Notes under the pieces: model-generated | Database searches by the model: none | Told to the model about the DNA's origin: nothing | Seen by the model: the letters and a program-made list of their open reading frames with translations, nothing else | Program-made: the position numbers and the translations under genes | DNA from: Trematomus loennbergii | Lineage: Eukaryota; Chordata; Actinopteri; Perciformes; Nototheniidae | Assembly: GCA_012861695.1 (NCBI GenBank) | Contig: JAAOOA010000049.1 | Span: 1 to 64,000, forward strand | Length of the DNA: 64,000 bases | Direction of reading: 5' to 3' | Shown here: in pieces, positions 55,961-64,000 of the stretch | How the letters are laid out: each line of letters starts with the position of its first letter | How positions within the stretch are numbered: the stretch's first letter is position 1

Positions 55961-57093
55961 GTATTGTATTATTGTATGAGAGAGGTTCCAGGTTGAATTG
56001 AGGCGAATATTTGTAATGTTCAGAGGTTGTTGTGTTTAATATTCATGAGAATATTTGTCATTGTTCAAATGATAATAAACAAACATATAAAGCATATTTG
56101 TCCACTCATATGTTGATAAGAGTATTAAAAACTTGAAAAATATCCCTCTAAGGTACATTTAGAACAGATAAAAAATGTGCGATTAATTTGCGATTAATCG
56201 CGATTAACTATGGACAATCATGCGATTAATCGCGATTAAATATTTTAATCGACTGACAGCCCTAATATATACACAAGTAGGATCTGATATTGGTAAGTCA
56301 CTTTTTGCAGATGATGGAGGAAAAGGGGTAGAAATGTAAATTATATTGTAGGTAAGATTCAGGAAGCCATTACGGAAATTGAAAGCTGGTCTCTGACATG
56401 GGGGTTTAGATTGTTGGTGGAAAAAACTGAAACTTAATTTTTTACGAGGAAAAGGATAGGTGAGGAGGTTAGGTTAAAACTTTATGGACAAGAACTAAAG
56501 AAAGTGAAGACATTTAAGTTTCTGGGAATATGGTTGGACGAGAGAGTCACATGGAGTATTCACATTGATAAAGTAGTAGATACATGTAAAAAGGTTTTAA
56601 ATGTTATGAGGTGCTTGGCAGGCACTAAGTGGGGGGCTGATAAAGCTGCTTTGAGGAACGTATACACAGCCTTAATTAGATCAGTCATAGAATACGGACT
56701 AATTATGGTTCAGCTGCATACTCTTCTCTACAAAAATTAGATAGAGTCCAGGCGCAAGCACTAAGGATATGCACTTCAGGTAGAGGTCGGAGAAATACCA
56801 ATTTCTTTGAGGAGAAAACTGTTAATTGTTAATGGGCAAATCTACAGGTCCATGAAGATACTCACCTTACTAAACAAACTGTAAAAACAAGTTGGGAAAG
56901 TAACAAAATTAAAAAAGAAAGTTTTTGTGTTTCGGAATTATGTAAGGAATTCAAAGTTAAAGAATGGAATATTAGTCCGACTGTGTTGATATCAGCTGTT
57001 CCACCATGGTTGCTAATTATTAAGTGGATATCAGTTAAAAAGGAGACAAGGTGGCACCTCAGGAAGTTTTACGAATATTTAATAAAGTAGCGT

Positions 57094-57538
57094 TGTAGTG
57101 GATTTTAGAAAAAGTTTCACAGCTCTGATCGAAGAGAGAGAGAGTGTGTCTCCCCGTACACTCTCATATATATCATCCTGTAGTTTCCTTCTATTGGTTG
57201 CATCGATGAGGGGCGTGTCTTCCTCTCAGCTTCATGGTGACGTGTCCTTAAGATTTGTCTCCCGCAAGTGATTAATAACGTCAATAACGAGCATTAGAGA
57301 TTGTGTGTCTGATATGTAACGCCACAAGTCACTCTCCTCATATTCTCATTCATACCATAGTGTTTGCTACATTCTAATGGCTACAAACAACAATACTCCG
57401 CGGAAGTTGGAGATAATACTTGCGATACCGGAAGTCGAGTGTGTGAACATCCGGTTTCAGAATAAAACGGTTTCAAAATAAAACAGTGTATTCATTTTAA
57501 ATTCCGGCACACATATATTGATTTTATTTCTCACAACA
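57094..57538 (+). mobile_element. Candidate solo LTR
   Basis: The block begins TGTAGTGGATTTTAGAAAAA and ends GATTTTATTTCTCACAACA, so it has TG...CA ends. It includes two AATAAA-type signals (AGAATAAAACGG and AAAATAAAACAG near 57461-57485) in a position fitting the R region. The flanks do not give a clear 4-6 bp duplication. It follows the LINE end directly. Confidence 0.4.
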
Positions 57539-57569
57539 GTGTTGGCAAACTCCCTCTTTAGGCTTAGCA

Positions 57570-58625
57570 GTAGTGTTAATTTTGTTGACTACAACTATGA
57601 CGAAATATGTTCGTCAACGACCTTTTTTTCCATGACGAAAACGAGACGATGACGAGACGGCAGTAAACAATAACTGTAACGAAATCATCATGCAATATCG
57701 TTGACGAAAAGTGACGAGACGAAAATGTAGTTTACTAAATAAAAACTATGCCAAAATCTCTCTTTACTTTCGTTGACGAAAAATGAGGAGACGAAATATT
57801 ATCAAAGATAACGTTACATCTCTGATAGTCAGTTTTTCTCCCAGAAGTTCCATTTCCGGTGCTGCGGCTCGGCAGCAGCTGTGTGTCTGTGCTGCGCGCG
57901 GCGGTACATTTGAATTACACCGGGCAGCGGCACACTGTGAACTGTCAGGAAGACTCGGGTCTAACTCATGGTCTAACTAACCTTATTTAACAGAAAATAA
58001 AATGGCAACAACAGGGCTTGGGAACAGTGGTTGCACATGCGTTAACCGAATACCCCCCTGTCAGCGCGAGTGAGTGATAAATTGTGCACTCGACGGGTAA
58101 TAATGGATTATGACGGAAATGTTACGATCCTGTCCGTCAAAATGACTGACAACGAAAAAGTCTAAAGCCACCACTGCTTGGGAGAAAGAAACTATGTGAT
58201 ATTTGGGCCCATTTTCGCTACAATGAGGCGGAGAAAAAAAGTGAATGCATTGTTTTATCAGAAGGGAAGCAATGTGGCCATAACACAGCTGGTAAAAACA
58301 CCACAAACCTGACCAGATAGGCCTACTCTCTGCAAAGCTGCATTCTTAGTCATTCAACCTGTGTTTTTCATCAAATAAGGACAAGATATCATCTTATTGT
58401 GAAATAAGTTTGACTAAAATGACAAATTATTGGTTTTGGCTAGACTAGTTTGACTGAAATGTTCTATATAATCTGATGACTAAAAAAGACTCAACAGTTT
58501 TCATTGACAAAAAGTAGACTAAAATAATTAGTTTTCTTGACTAAAATAAGACTAAAATGCTCAGACTTTTAGTCGACTAAATCTTGACTAAAATATTTAC
58601 TGTTTTAGTCGACTAAAATAAGACT
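57570..58625. mobile_element. hAT element fragment (gttgacgaaa / agtcgactaaa type)
   Basis: The left part starts GTAGTGTTAATTTTGTTGAC followed by dense GACGAAA/CGAGACGA repeats; the right part is dense in TTTAGTCGACTAAA and GACTAAAAT repeats. This is a familiar fish hAT subterminal pattern. No inverted terminus is visible at the right, so the element is truncated. Short open frames inside have no domain. Confidence 0.65.
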
Positions 58626-59600
58626 AAAATGTCATTATATAATGTGACATATTTTGCTTAATATTTGAAGTACAAAAACAATCCTGATATCATTAGAAAG
58701 CTAGGAATCTCCTCTTTCCAACAGTGTATACAACTCAAAATGTGTCTGCGGGTCAATGCGACTGATTTCGATGGAGCAGGTCACATTTCAATAGGAAAAT
58801 AAAACGTAACCCTGTCACGTTTTGAGAGGCGTTTTTGTGAAACTGTTACAACCTGCCTTGTGGACCAACGTAGCTATTATACGTTTTTTATGAGACTCGG
58901 TTGGATATACTTGCTCCGTTTGTCTTCGTCATCGTCCTCGACTATGTTCTTCGTCTGTCATTGGATGCTAACAACAACAATGTACTACTGATCAAGCCAC
59001 AGCAGGCACTCGTACCCGCCCAATGCCAGCAATGCACAGCCCGTTCTTGACTTTCCGATGACATCGCTATCACTTCTTCCTCCGTCGCAGATGCTGACGT
59101 CCTTTGCTCACCCTTAACGACGCTTGAGTTTATCTCAAACAGAACAAATATATGTATACAAGACTTGGATCTACGCTAAAACTTGTCTTTGATTTCTGAT
59201 ACTCCGGGAAAGACTTGCCCCATCGAAATCTAAGTGGCATACAATAAACTGGAAAGAATATCGGATCTGGCCTGCCGAATGCAACCATCCAGCCCTTCCT
59301 CACGTACGTCTTTGAGAACTGGACCTCCATTGCTCAACTCTATCACAATCTCGATGGGTGCTAAGAATCAGCCAAAGTTGCAGCATATATTATGGCAACA
59401 TCCCACGTCTCAGTAAGGCCCTAAAGCAGCAATAGCTCATGAGGCTAGGGTCTTGAATTAGGAACTGAAGGGCCTCCAGATAAAAAAACACTTATTGTGG
59501 GGTGAAAACAGTATTTCCGGTCTCGAAGTTTTCATAATAAAACCGGAAGTATTCCCCTCACTGTCAAATGGTTACAGTGATATCTGCATTACTCATCCAC
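58626..59600. other. Unassigned, includes dispersed 65-bp box
   Basis: No gene. The box at 58788-58848 matches 38668-38733. A small hairpin (TTTCCGGT / ACCGGAAG) occurs at about 59513-59552. Confidence 0.5.
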
Positions 59601-59604
59601 TAAA

Positions 59605-59652
59605 AAACATCAGTTTATCCTCGAGAGCCGCGGGTTTCGGACCCCTGGCCTA
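59605..59652. mobile_element. hAT right terminus fragment
   Basis: CTCGAGAGCCGCGGGTTTCG followed by GACCCCTGG is the right end typical of the CAGGGGTCGGCAACC hAT group seen at 44345. Only the terminus is recognised. Confidence 0.5.
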
Positions 59653-60949
59653 TACCTATTATAGCATTTAATGCACTCTCCATGCCTCCCTTTACTTTTA
59701 AACATGCATTATTTACAACCCTGACATTCTAAACTTGATGCAACATATATAAACACTATTGAATATAAAATGTAGACTAACCATCTGTCTAATTTGCTTT
59801 CTATTCGTTGAATGCCAGCACTCTAGAAAGGTATTGGCAGCAGATTTAAGACCAAGTATAAAAACATAATTCAAAGTGGTATGTACTTCCTGTCCCTTCA
59901 TCTACATTTTTGTGAATAAATACAATGCTCAGAGGAGAGGACACCATTGAGACTGAGACAGAGAAGAATAAAAATACCCCATGCCCCTCCCCCTGCCACT
60001 AAAGTACAACACTTGTTGAAAAATATGATTACTGGTTAGAAGGACTTGGACTCTGGCACTGACATCTTAAGGACGTTATGGTAATTTATTTATTCTAATT
60101 AAATGACTTACAGCCTCTTCTGTGGTTCCTATCCTCTTAACAGTGGACATTGTAATTGCTGGCATAAATAATGAATCTCACACTTTGGTCACTGTTACGG
60201 TGATTCACTACTTTTGAAATTACTATTTAATTGAGTGTTTTGTGCCTTAATTTCATGCTGATTTCTCACTTTTCTAAACCGCCTAGTAGTGACAACTCGT
60301 GATAAGCTTAAAACAAGTCTTACCTAGTCATTTTCGCCTGTGTCGGGACTAAAAAACTAACATCCATAGATAAGTCTGGTCTTATTTTTATCTGGAGCAT
60401 CTAAAGATTAATTACATACCCAATTTGCAATGATCCACAAAAATAAGGCAGGACTAGAGATAAACAAATCTGTCTTTGGTATCTTTCTGCCATCTCGACT
60501 GTGAGGCAGCCGGAAGGGACGTTGAAATGAGTTCCAACCCTTCTTTGTTTTGGAGCAGTGATAACGAGACACACATGTGGTTGAGATTAGCAATGTACTG
60601 TTGCTGTTTTGTGGTAATTCTTTTTTCTCCCCGTTTGGTTATTGTTATGTAATCCTTGCATGTAAAACCCTTTACCCTCACTTTACCTTGTTAGGGTTCG
60701 GGTGTGCTTTTATAGTTGCTATAATTGGAAATATAATGTTTCTCGAGTAAAGCTGGATGTAAAGCTGCAATAAAGTCTAAATGCTGATCATCTCCAGCAT
60801 CCACACTGTGGGGAAATACTTTCAAGTGCAACCTATAGTTTGTAATTTGTTTGCTGAATCTTTGCTTTGGAAGTAGCCTGACGTACATACACGTTAGCAG
60901 ACAAATTAACTGTTCAAAGATTCCCTTTTATGCTTTTGGGGGTGTTTTG
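59653..60949. other. No gene recognised
   Basis: About 1.3 kb without any recognised gene or repeat. Short frames (59713-59901, 60408-60681, 60691-60888) show no domain. Confidence 0.5.
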
Positions 60950-61340
60950 TATAGGTTTTTTTGCATGGAAATGGTCTGCAAAGGCTACAATTCCAAAGTG
61001 CCTGAAACGCGTTAATCGGACTTCTTTGTTTACTTCTTTAACATAGTGACATCACTATGTAACACTTGTGTTTCTATTGGCTAGTGCTCTAGCACATTGT
61101 ACGTGATAGGCTAAGGGGCGGGACATCTCTAAGAGGTTGACTAACCTGGCCAGCTAACGAATCAGAGCAGACTGGGCTCTGGTTTCAGACAGGGTGAAAA
61201 GAGGTGCTGCAGCACAGGCAGTATGAGAAAAAATAGAGAGCTTTTTTAACATTAAAGCATGGAGACATGTCACAGTAGTAGAGGAACAAGATACTAATAT
61301 GAACCTGAACATTTGAATAATAGGGCCCCTTTAACGTTAT
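60950..61340 (+). repeat. Dispersed fish repeat (MITE-like)
   Basis: GCATGGAAATGGTCTGCAAA, then CCAAAGTGCCTGAAACGCGT, GGCGGGACATCTCTAAGAGG, and an end CAGTATGAGAAAAAATAGAG ... ATGAACCTGAACATTTGAAT then ATAGGGCCCCTTTAA. I recall this string as a very common non-coding repeat in teleost genomes; the family name is not certain. Confidence 0.6.
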
Positions 61341-61566
61341 CTGGCTTAACTAACTAACAACGATGGTTATCAACTTTGTAAGTAAACCCAAGAGAGGCTT
61401 CTCAATACTCTAATTTCCCCTCCTCGACTCTTCGGTCCTCCGGTAGTGACCCGGAAATGGTTTTCCGCGCGCCATGTTGAAGGACATCTAATTTCTCTAA
61501 ATGCACATCGAGGACCGAGCATTGAGGAGGCTCTCTGGAGGAGCTATAACCGAGGATACACTGATG

Positions 61567-61785
61567 GTGAGGCTGTGGCTCAGTGGAATAGTACGCTGAA
61601 CTTAGTACGCTGAACTTTGAATCAGGGGATAGCAAGTTCGAGTCCCACTGCAGTCAGCATGTCGTTGTGTCCCTGGGCAAGACACTTCACCCCAAATTGC
61701 TCCTGTGGGGATTGCCCACAGTATTGAGTATGTAAGTCGCTTTGGATAAACACATCTAACAAGTAACATGTAATGTAATGGTTCC
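61567..61785 (+). mobile_element. tRNA-derived SINE, complete
   Basis: Head with A box (TGGCTCAGTGGAATAG) and B box (AGTTCGAGTCC); body TGTCGTTGTGTCCCTGGGCA, AGACACTTCACCCC, GGGGATTGCCCACAGTATTG; tail GTCGCTTTGGATAAACACAT, ending TAACATGTAATGTAATGG. The A-to-B spacer carries a 14-bp tandem duplication (AGTACGCTGAACTT). The same family occurs at 25655 (reverse) and 26884 (head only). Confidence 0.88.
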
Positions 61786-61868
61786 TCCACGGCTCCTCCG
61801 CGGATGCATTTCCGGGAATGGTGGAGTACAAAAGAGGCGTGACGCACCGCTGGAATCATTTAAAAACC

Positions 61869-63768
61869 ATGGCGGGAGCAAAGCACACATGTAAGTGTTG
61901 ATAATGAACAAGTGAAATGCGTGATTAAACTGCATTCCTTATTGACATTTCACCTGATATTCGTTATGTTTGTATCCACATTTTAACTACACCCAATCCT
62001 GCTATAAGCATGCCATGATGTTTAAAAGTGCAAACGTTTATTTATTGTTAAGAGTATTAAATCAACATGAACTTTGTTTAGCATTCAGCACTATCATTTG
62101 GTTTGGGCTATGTTGTTGTATACACTAGAATCGCTCATTACAGAGTCTGTAAATCTTCCAAAAATATTTAAGCTACACCTTTTACTTTGTCTTTTCACAG
62201 AGACAGAGGAACAAACTCTGACCCTCATTAAAGTGAGGGCAGAGAATGACCAGCTTTTTACAGGCCGAAGGCACACTGCAAAGAAAGCCTGGGAGTGAGT
62301 GACGTTTTCCTGGTTGGGAACATATGATCCTTAGCATTTACGTATTGGTGGTTACAATTGGTATTTTAATATTGTCTGCTGAACCTGTGAGTTTAAATAT
62401 CAATTGCTTTGTTAGATGACACCTGATGCTGCAGACCTTATAAATTGCTGACTGTTATGTCAAGTCTTGGACCTTCTCAATATAACTGATTTAATTACAG
62501 TTTCCAGATATTGGAAGAGGCCTATGAGTCTCTTTGCTAATTATCAATGGTCTTTGCAATTAACAGCAGATGTACCCATGTTAAGTAAATTGGCAAAGGT
62601 CAGAGGAACTCCAAGAGAGGTCTTCCTCAGATATAATACAGTTAAAGTCTTGTTAGTTAGTGGTTCATATCCAGCATGCATTAGCTAAGAAACGATAAGG
62701 ATGTTGGTGTGTTAGTTAATGTAAAGAAATGTATGTGCGCTCATGTGCAGACGATATATATAGTTTGTTAATTGGATAATTCATATCCTGCAAGGCTCCT
62801 AAAGACTTCATGAGATAATGACCTTTTGACATCTGGAACTTACATCATCTTGCTCTGATGTTGGTGCGTCCAAGTTTAGGAGACCTGACAATGTGTGTGC
62901 GTTAAACATGATTAGGGAACATGTTCGTGTGTCATTTAGGAAACCTATAAGTGTCCTGTGTTTCTGAATATTCGAAGAAGGCATTGCTGTAGGACTGCTT
63001 GAGAGCAGAGGTAATGTTTTCCTCATTATTATTGATTGTTGTGCAACGAAATAAGAATTGAGCAACTATACCTATGTTTGTGTTTTATTGATTCCTCTCT
63101 GTTTCATTCTTTCATGTTGTGTGAGTACTTGGATCGCCACAACACTGACCATCTTGAAACTTCTCTTGTATCACTCAGGGAAATTCTAAAGGCCCTTGGG
63201 CTGTGCCCCACACAGATCGGAAAAAAGTGGGACAACTTAAAACGAAAATACAAGGTAATAATTATGTTGTCATTTTTTCGTTTACTCTTGTGTGTCTGTG
63301 AAACCATGGTTGTGTCTGCTCAGCATGCTGATGTATAACTTTACTTCTTGTTTGTGTTTTTGTAGGAGTTGAGATGCCCCCCAACCGACAGGGGAGAGGC
63401 CACAGCAGCCACATGGCCATGAGGCCATCGGTGGGAGGCCATCCATCGACCCTCCCACCCTGATGGACTCGGCCACTGCTGCTGTGGCTTCTGGCAGTGG
63501 CTCAACATCCACTGAGGCTGTCCAGAGCCAGGCCACAGTGGAGGATGAGGAGGCCGCCAAGTCTGGCTCGGACAGCCAGGAGGATGTTGAGCCATCCACC
63601 TCTGCCGGTCCCCCTCCCCGGAAAAAAACCCTCAAACCTCAGCTGTTGCAGTTCCTGGAGGCGGAGGCGGCCAAGGAGGATGAGAGGTTCAACCGCCAGC
63701 AGGCAGCGGGCGAGGAAACCTCCAAAAGGTTCCTCGAACTATTTGAGCAAATAGTGCGTAAAGAATAG
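61869..63768 (+). pseudogene. Myb/SANT-like DNA-binding protein gene, four exons, two lesions
   Basis: Exon 1 61869-61890 (MAGAKHT, donor GTAAGTG); exon 2 62201-62294 (TEEQTLTLIKVRAENDQLFT, then GRRHTAKKAW; acceptor CTTTTCACAG, donor GTGAGTG); exon 3 63179-63254 (EEILKALGLCPTQIGKKWDN, then LKRKYK; donor GTAATA); exon 4 63366-63768. Together exons 1-3 make one trihelix/SANT domain ending KKWDNLKRKYKELRCPP. Exon 4 holds a Ser/Ala-rich acidic linker and a C-terminal helix (LQFLEAEAAKEDERFNRQQA to FLELFEQIVRKE). Two lesions: the codon spanning exon 1/2 reads T|AG where the conserved first Trp (TGG) is expected, and exon 4 has a frameshift near 63405-63425 between ATAATWP and AIGGRPSIDPPTLMD. Such proteins assist Harbinger transposases in nuclear import and DNA binding. 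Confidence 0.8.
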
Positions 63769-63841
63769 TTTCCGTTCTTTTTTGTTCGTTTGGATTTGTT
63801 TTATTGTTTTGTGTGAAGTTTATCAAAATATTTAAGTTTGT

Positions 63842-63847
63842 AATAAA
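63842..63847 (+). terminator. Polyadenylation signal AATAAA
   Basis: AATAAA about 75 bp after the stop of the Myb/SANT gene, in a T-rich context; a plausible 3' end for its transcript. Confidence 0.6.
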
Positions 63848-64000
63848 CATTTAAGTTTGTCGTTAAATCAAGCATGTAGCCTTCTTTACAGTTCGAAATA
63901 CAGAACAAAAACCAACAAATGTTTACTGAAAAGATAGGAGATCTTTATTTTATACAAAGCTGAATATACATTTTATGATTGTGACGTGACTAAAAAGCCA
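63848..64000. other. Right edge, no gene recognised
   Basis: Non-coding as far as visible; the continuation lies outside the window. Confidence 0.5.

Larger units (their letters stand above)
53777..56264. mobile_element. Non-autonomous hAT transposon, copy 2 (reverse of 33684-34857)
   Basis: Ends TAGGGCTGTCAAGTTAACGC and TTTTAATCGACTGACAGCCC plus TA, with identical 8-bp duplications ATATATAC at 53769-53776 and 56265-56272. Interior matches copy 1 in reverse orientation (for example CGCCACTAATTATTTTAACG and the AATCGCGATTAA clusters). It lacks the Harbinger MITE of copy 1 but has a Tc1 element and a CA microsatellite. Confidence 0.96.
53531..57085 (+). mobile_element. 5'-truncated LINE reverse transcriptase, split by a hAT element
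   Basis: Left part (to 53776) reads LEKAYDMMWKEGLLIKLDIM, FLFGRAIRVRVGNSYSRRQV and GTPPQGSVISPLLFSIMINY, RT blocks before the catalytic aspartates. After the hAT (53777-56264) the RT resumes: GSDIGKSLFADDGG (FADD box, about 56282-56325), then, with frameshifts, KTFKFLGIWLDERVTWSIHI and LRNVYTALIRSVIEYG. A tail like VPPWLL at ~57000 precedes an ending near 57085. The phrase PQGSVISP and the FADD box suggest an I/Nimb-like non-LTR element, but the clade is not certain. Truncated start and several stops make it inactive. Confidence 0.8.
61398..64000 (+). mobile_element. DNA transposon left part (Harbinger-like) with Myb/SANT gene
   Basis: The left end TTCTCAATACTCTAATTTCC plus CCTCCTCGACTC matches the terminal repeat of the MITE at 35006-35155. 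Inside lie a SINE insertion and a spliced Myb/SANT-type gene of the kind that accompanies Harbinger transposases. The right terminus and the transposase are not in the window. Superfamily assignment is inference from the Myb partner. Confidence 0.55.

Noticed and set aside
61567..61660. Possible tRNA gene
   Set aside because: A and B boxes are present but acceptor and anticodon stems do not form, and a SINE body and tail follow.

Overview
The window reads as repeat-dominated, probably subtelomeric, DNA from a ray-finned fish. Evidence for a teleost is the mix of element families: L2-type LINE with an SGNH-esterase ORF1, GIY-YIG Penelope-like element, tRNA-SINEs, hAT, PIF/Harbinger, piggyBac-like and Tc1 DNA transposons, a retrovirus-type gag, a SAMD3-like/C2H2 pair that I recall as greatly expanded in teleosts, and vertebrate TTAGGG-type telomere repeats. 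I could not name the species. I found no convincing ordinary host gene; almost every coding signal belongs to a mobile element, and most are broken.

Layout. 1-4.73 kb: about 26 copies of an AT-rich ~178-bp satellite. 5.0-8.0 kb: remains of a Penelope-like element (N-terminal ORF and GIY-YIG endonuclease, reverse-transcriptase core missing) whose 3' end occurs twice, each time joined to CCCTAA repeats. 7.1-12.4 kb: four to five ~1-kb subtelomeric units separated by interstitial telomere tracts. 12.4-16.4 kb: mosaic of foldbacks and 117-, 140- and 160-bp tandem repeats. 16.5-20.9 kb: a nearly full-length L2 LINE with frameshifts, cut off at its 3' end by satellite. 20.9-23.5 kb: more satellites, including an alternating two-type 115-bp array.

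24-33.7 kb: retroviral integrase relics, a degenerate Harbinger transposon (24662-28524) carrying SINE pieces, and an intact 656-codon gag ORF on the minus strand with no pol beside it. 33.7-38.2 kb: a hAT element with an internal Harbinger MITE, a broken LINE, and a hAT nested in a hAT, each with exact target-site duplications. 39.1 kb: long CA microsatellite. 42.4-48.7 kb: a decayed two-gene module, a C2H2 zinc-finger protein that I infer to be a CACTA-like DDE transposase, followed directly by a multi-exon PB1/SAMD3-like gene. 49-53 kb: MITEs and two piggyBac-like elements. 53.5-57.1 kb: a triple nest, LINE containing hAT containing a Tc1 element with an uninterrupted 334-residue DD34E transposase. 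57-61.3 kb: LTR-like and hAT fragments with long unassigned stretches. 61.4-64 kb: a transposon end enclosing a spliced Myb/SANT gene with one nonsense codon and one frameshift.

The orientation of the telomere repeats (CCCTAA on the plus strand) fits the left end of a chromosome, with the chromosome body to the right. The best candidates for something undescribed are the Penelope-telomere junctions (6.9-8.0 kb) and the C2H2 transposase plus SAMD3-like module (42.4-48.7 kb).
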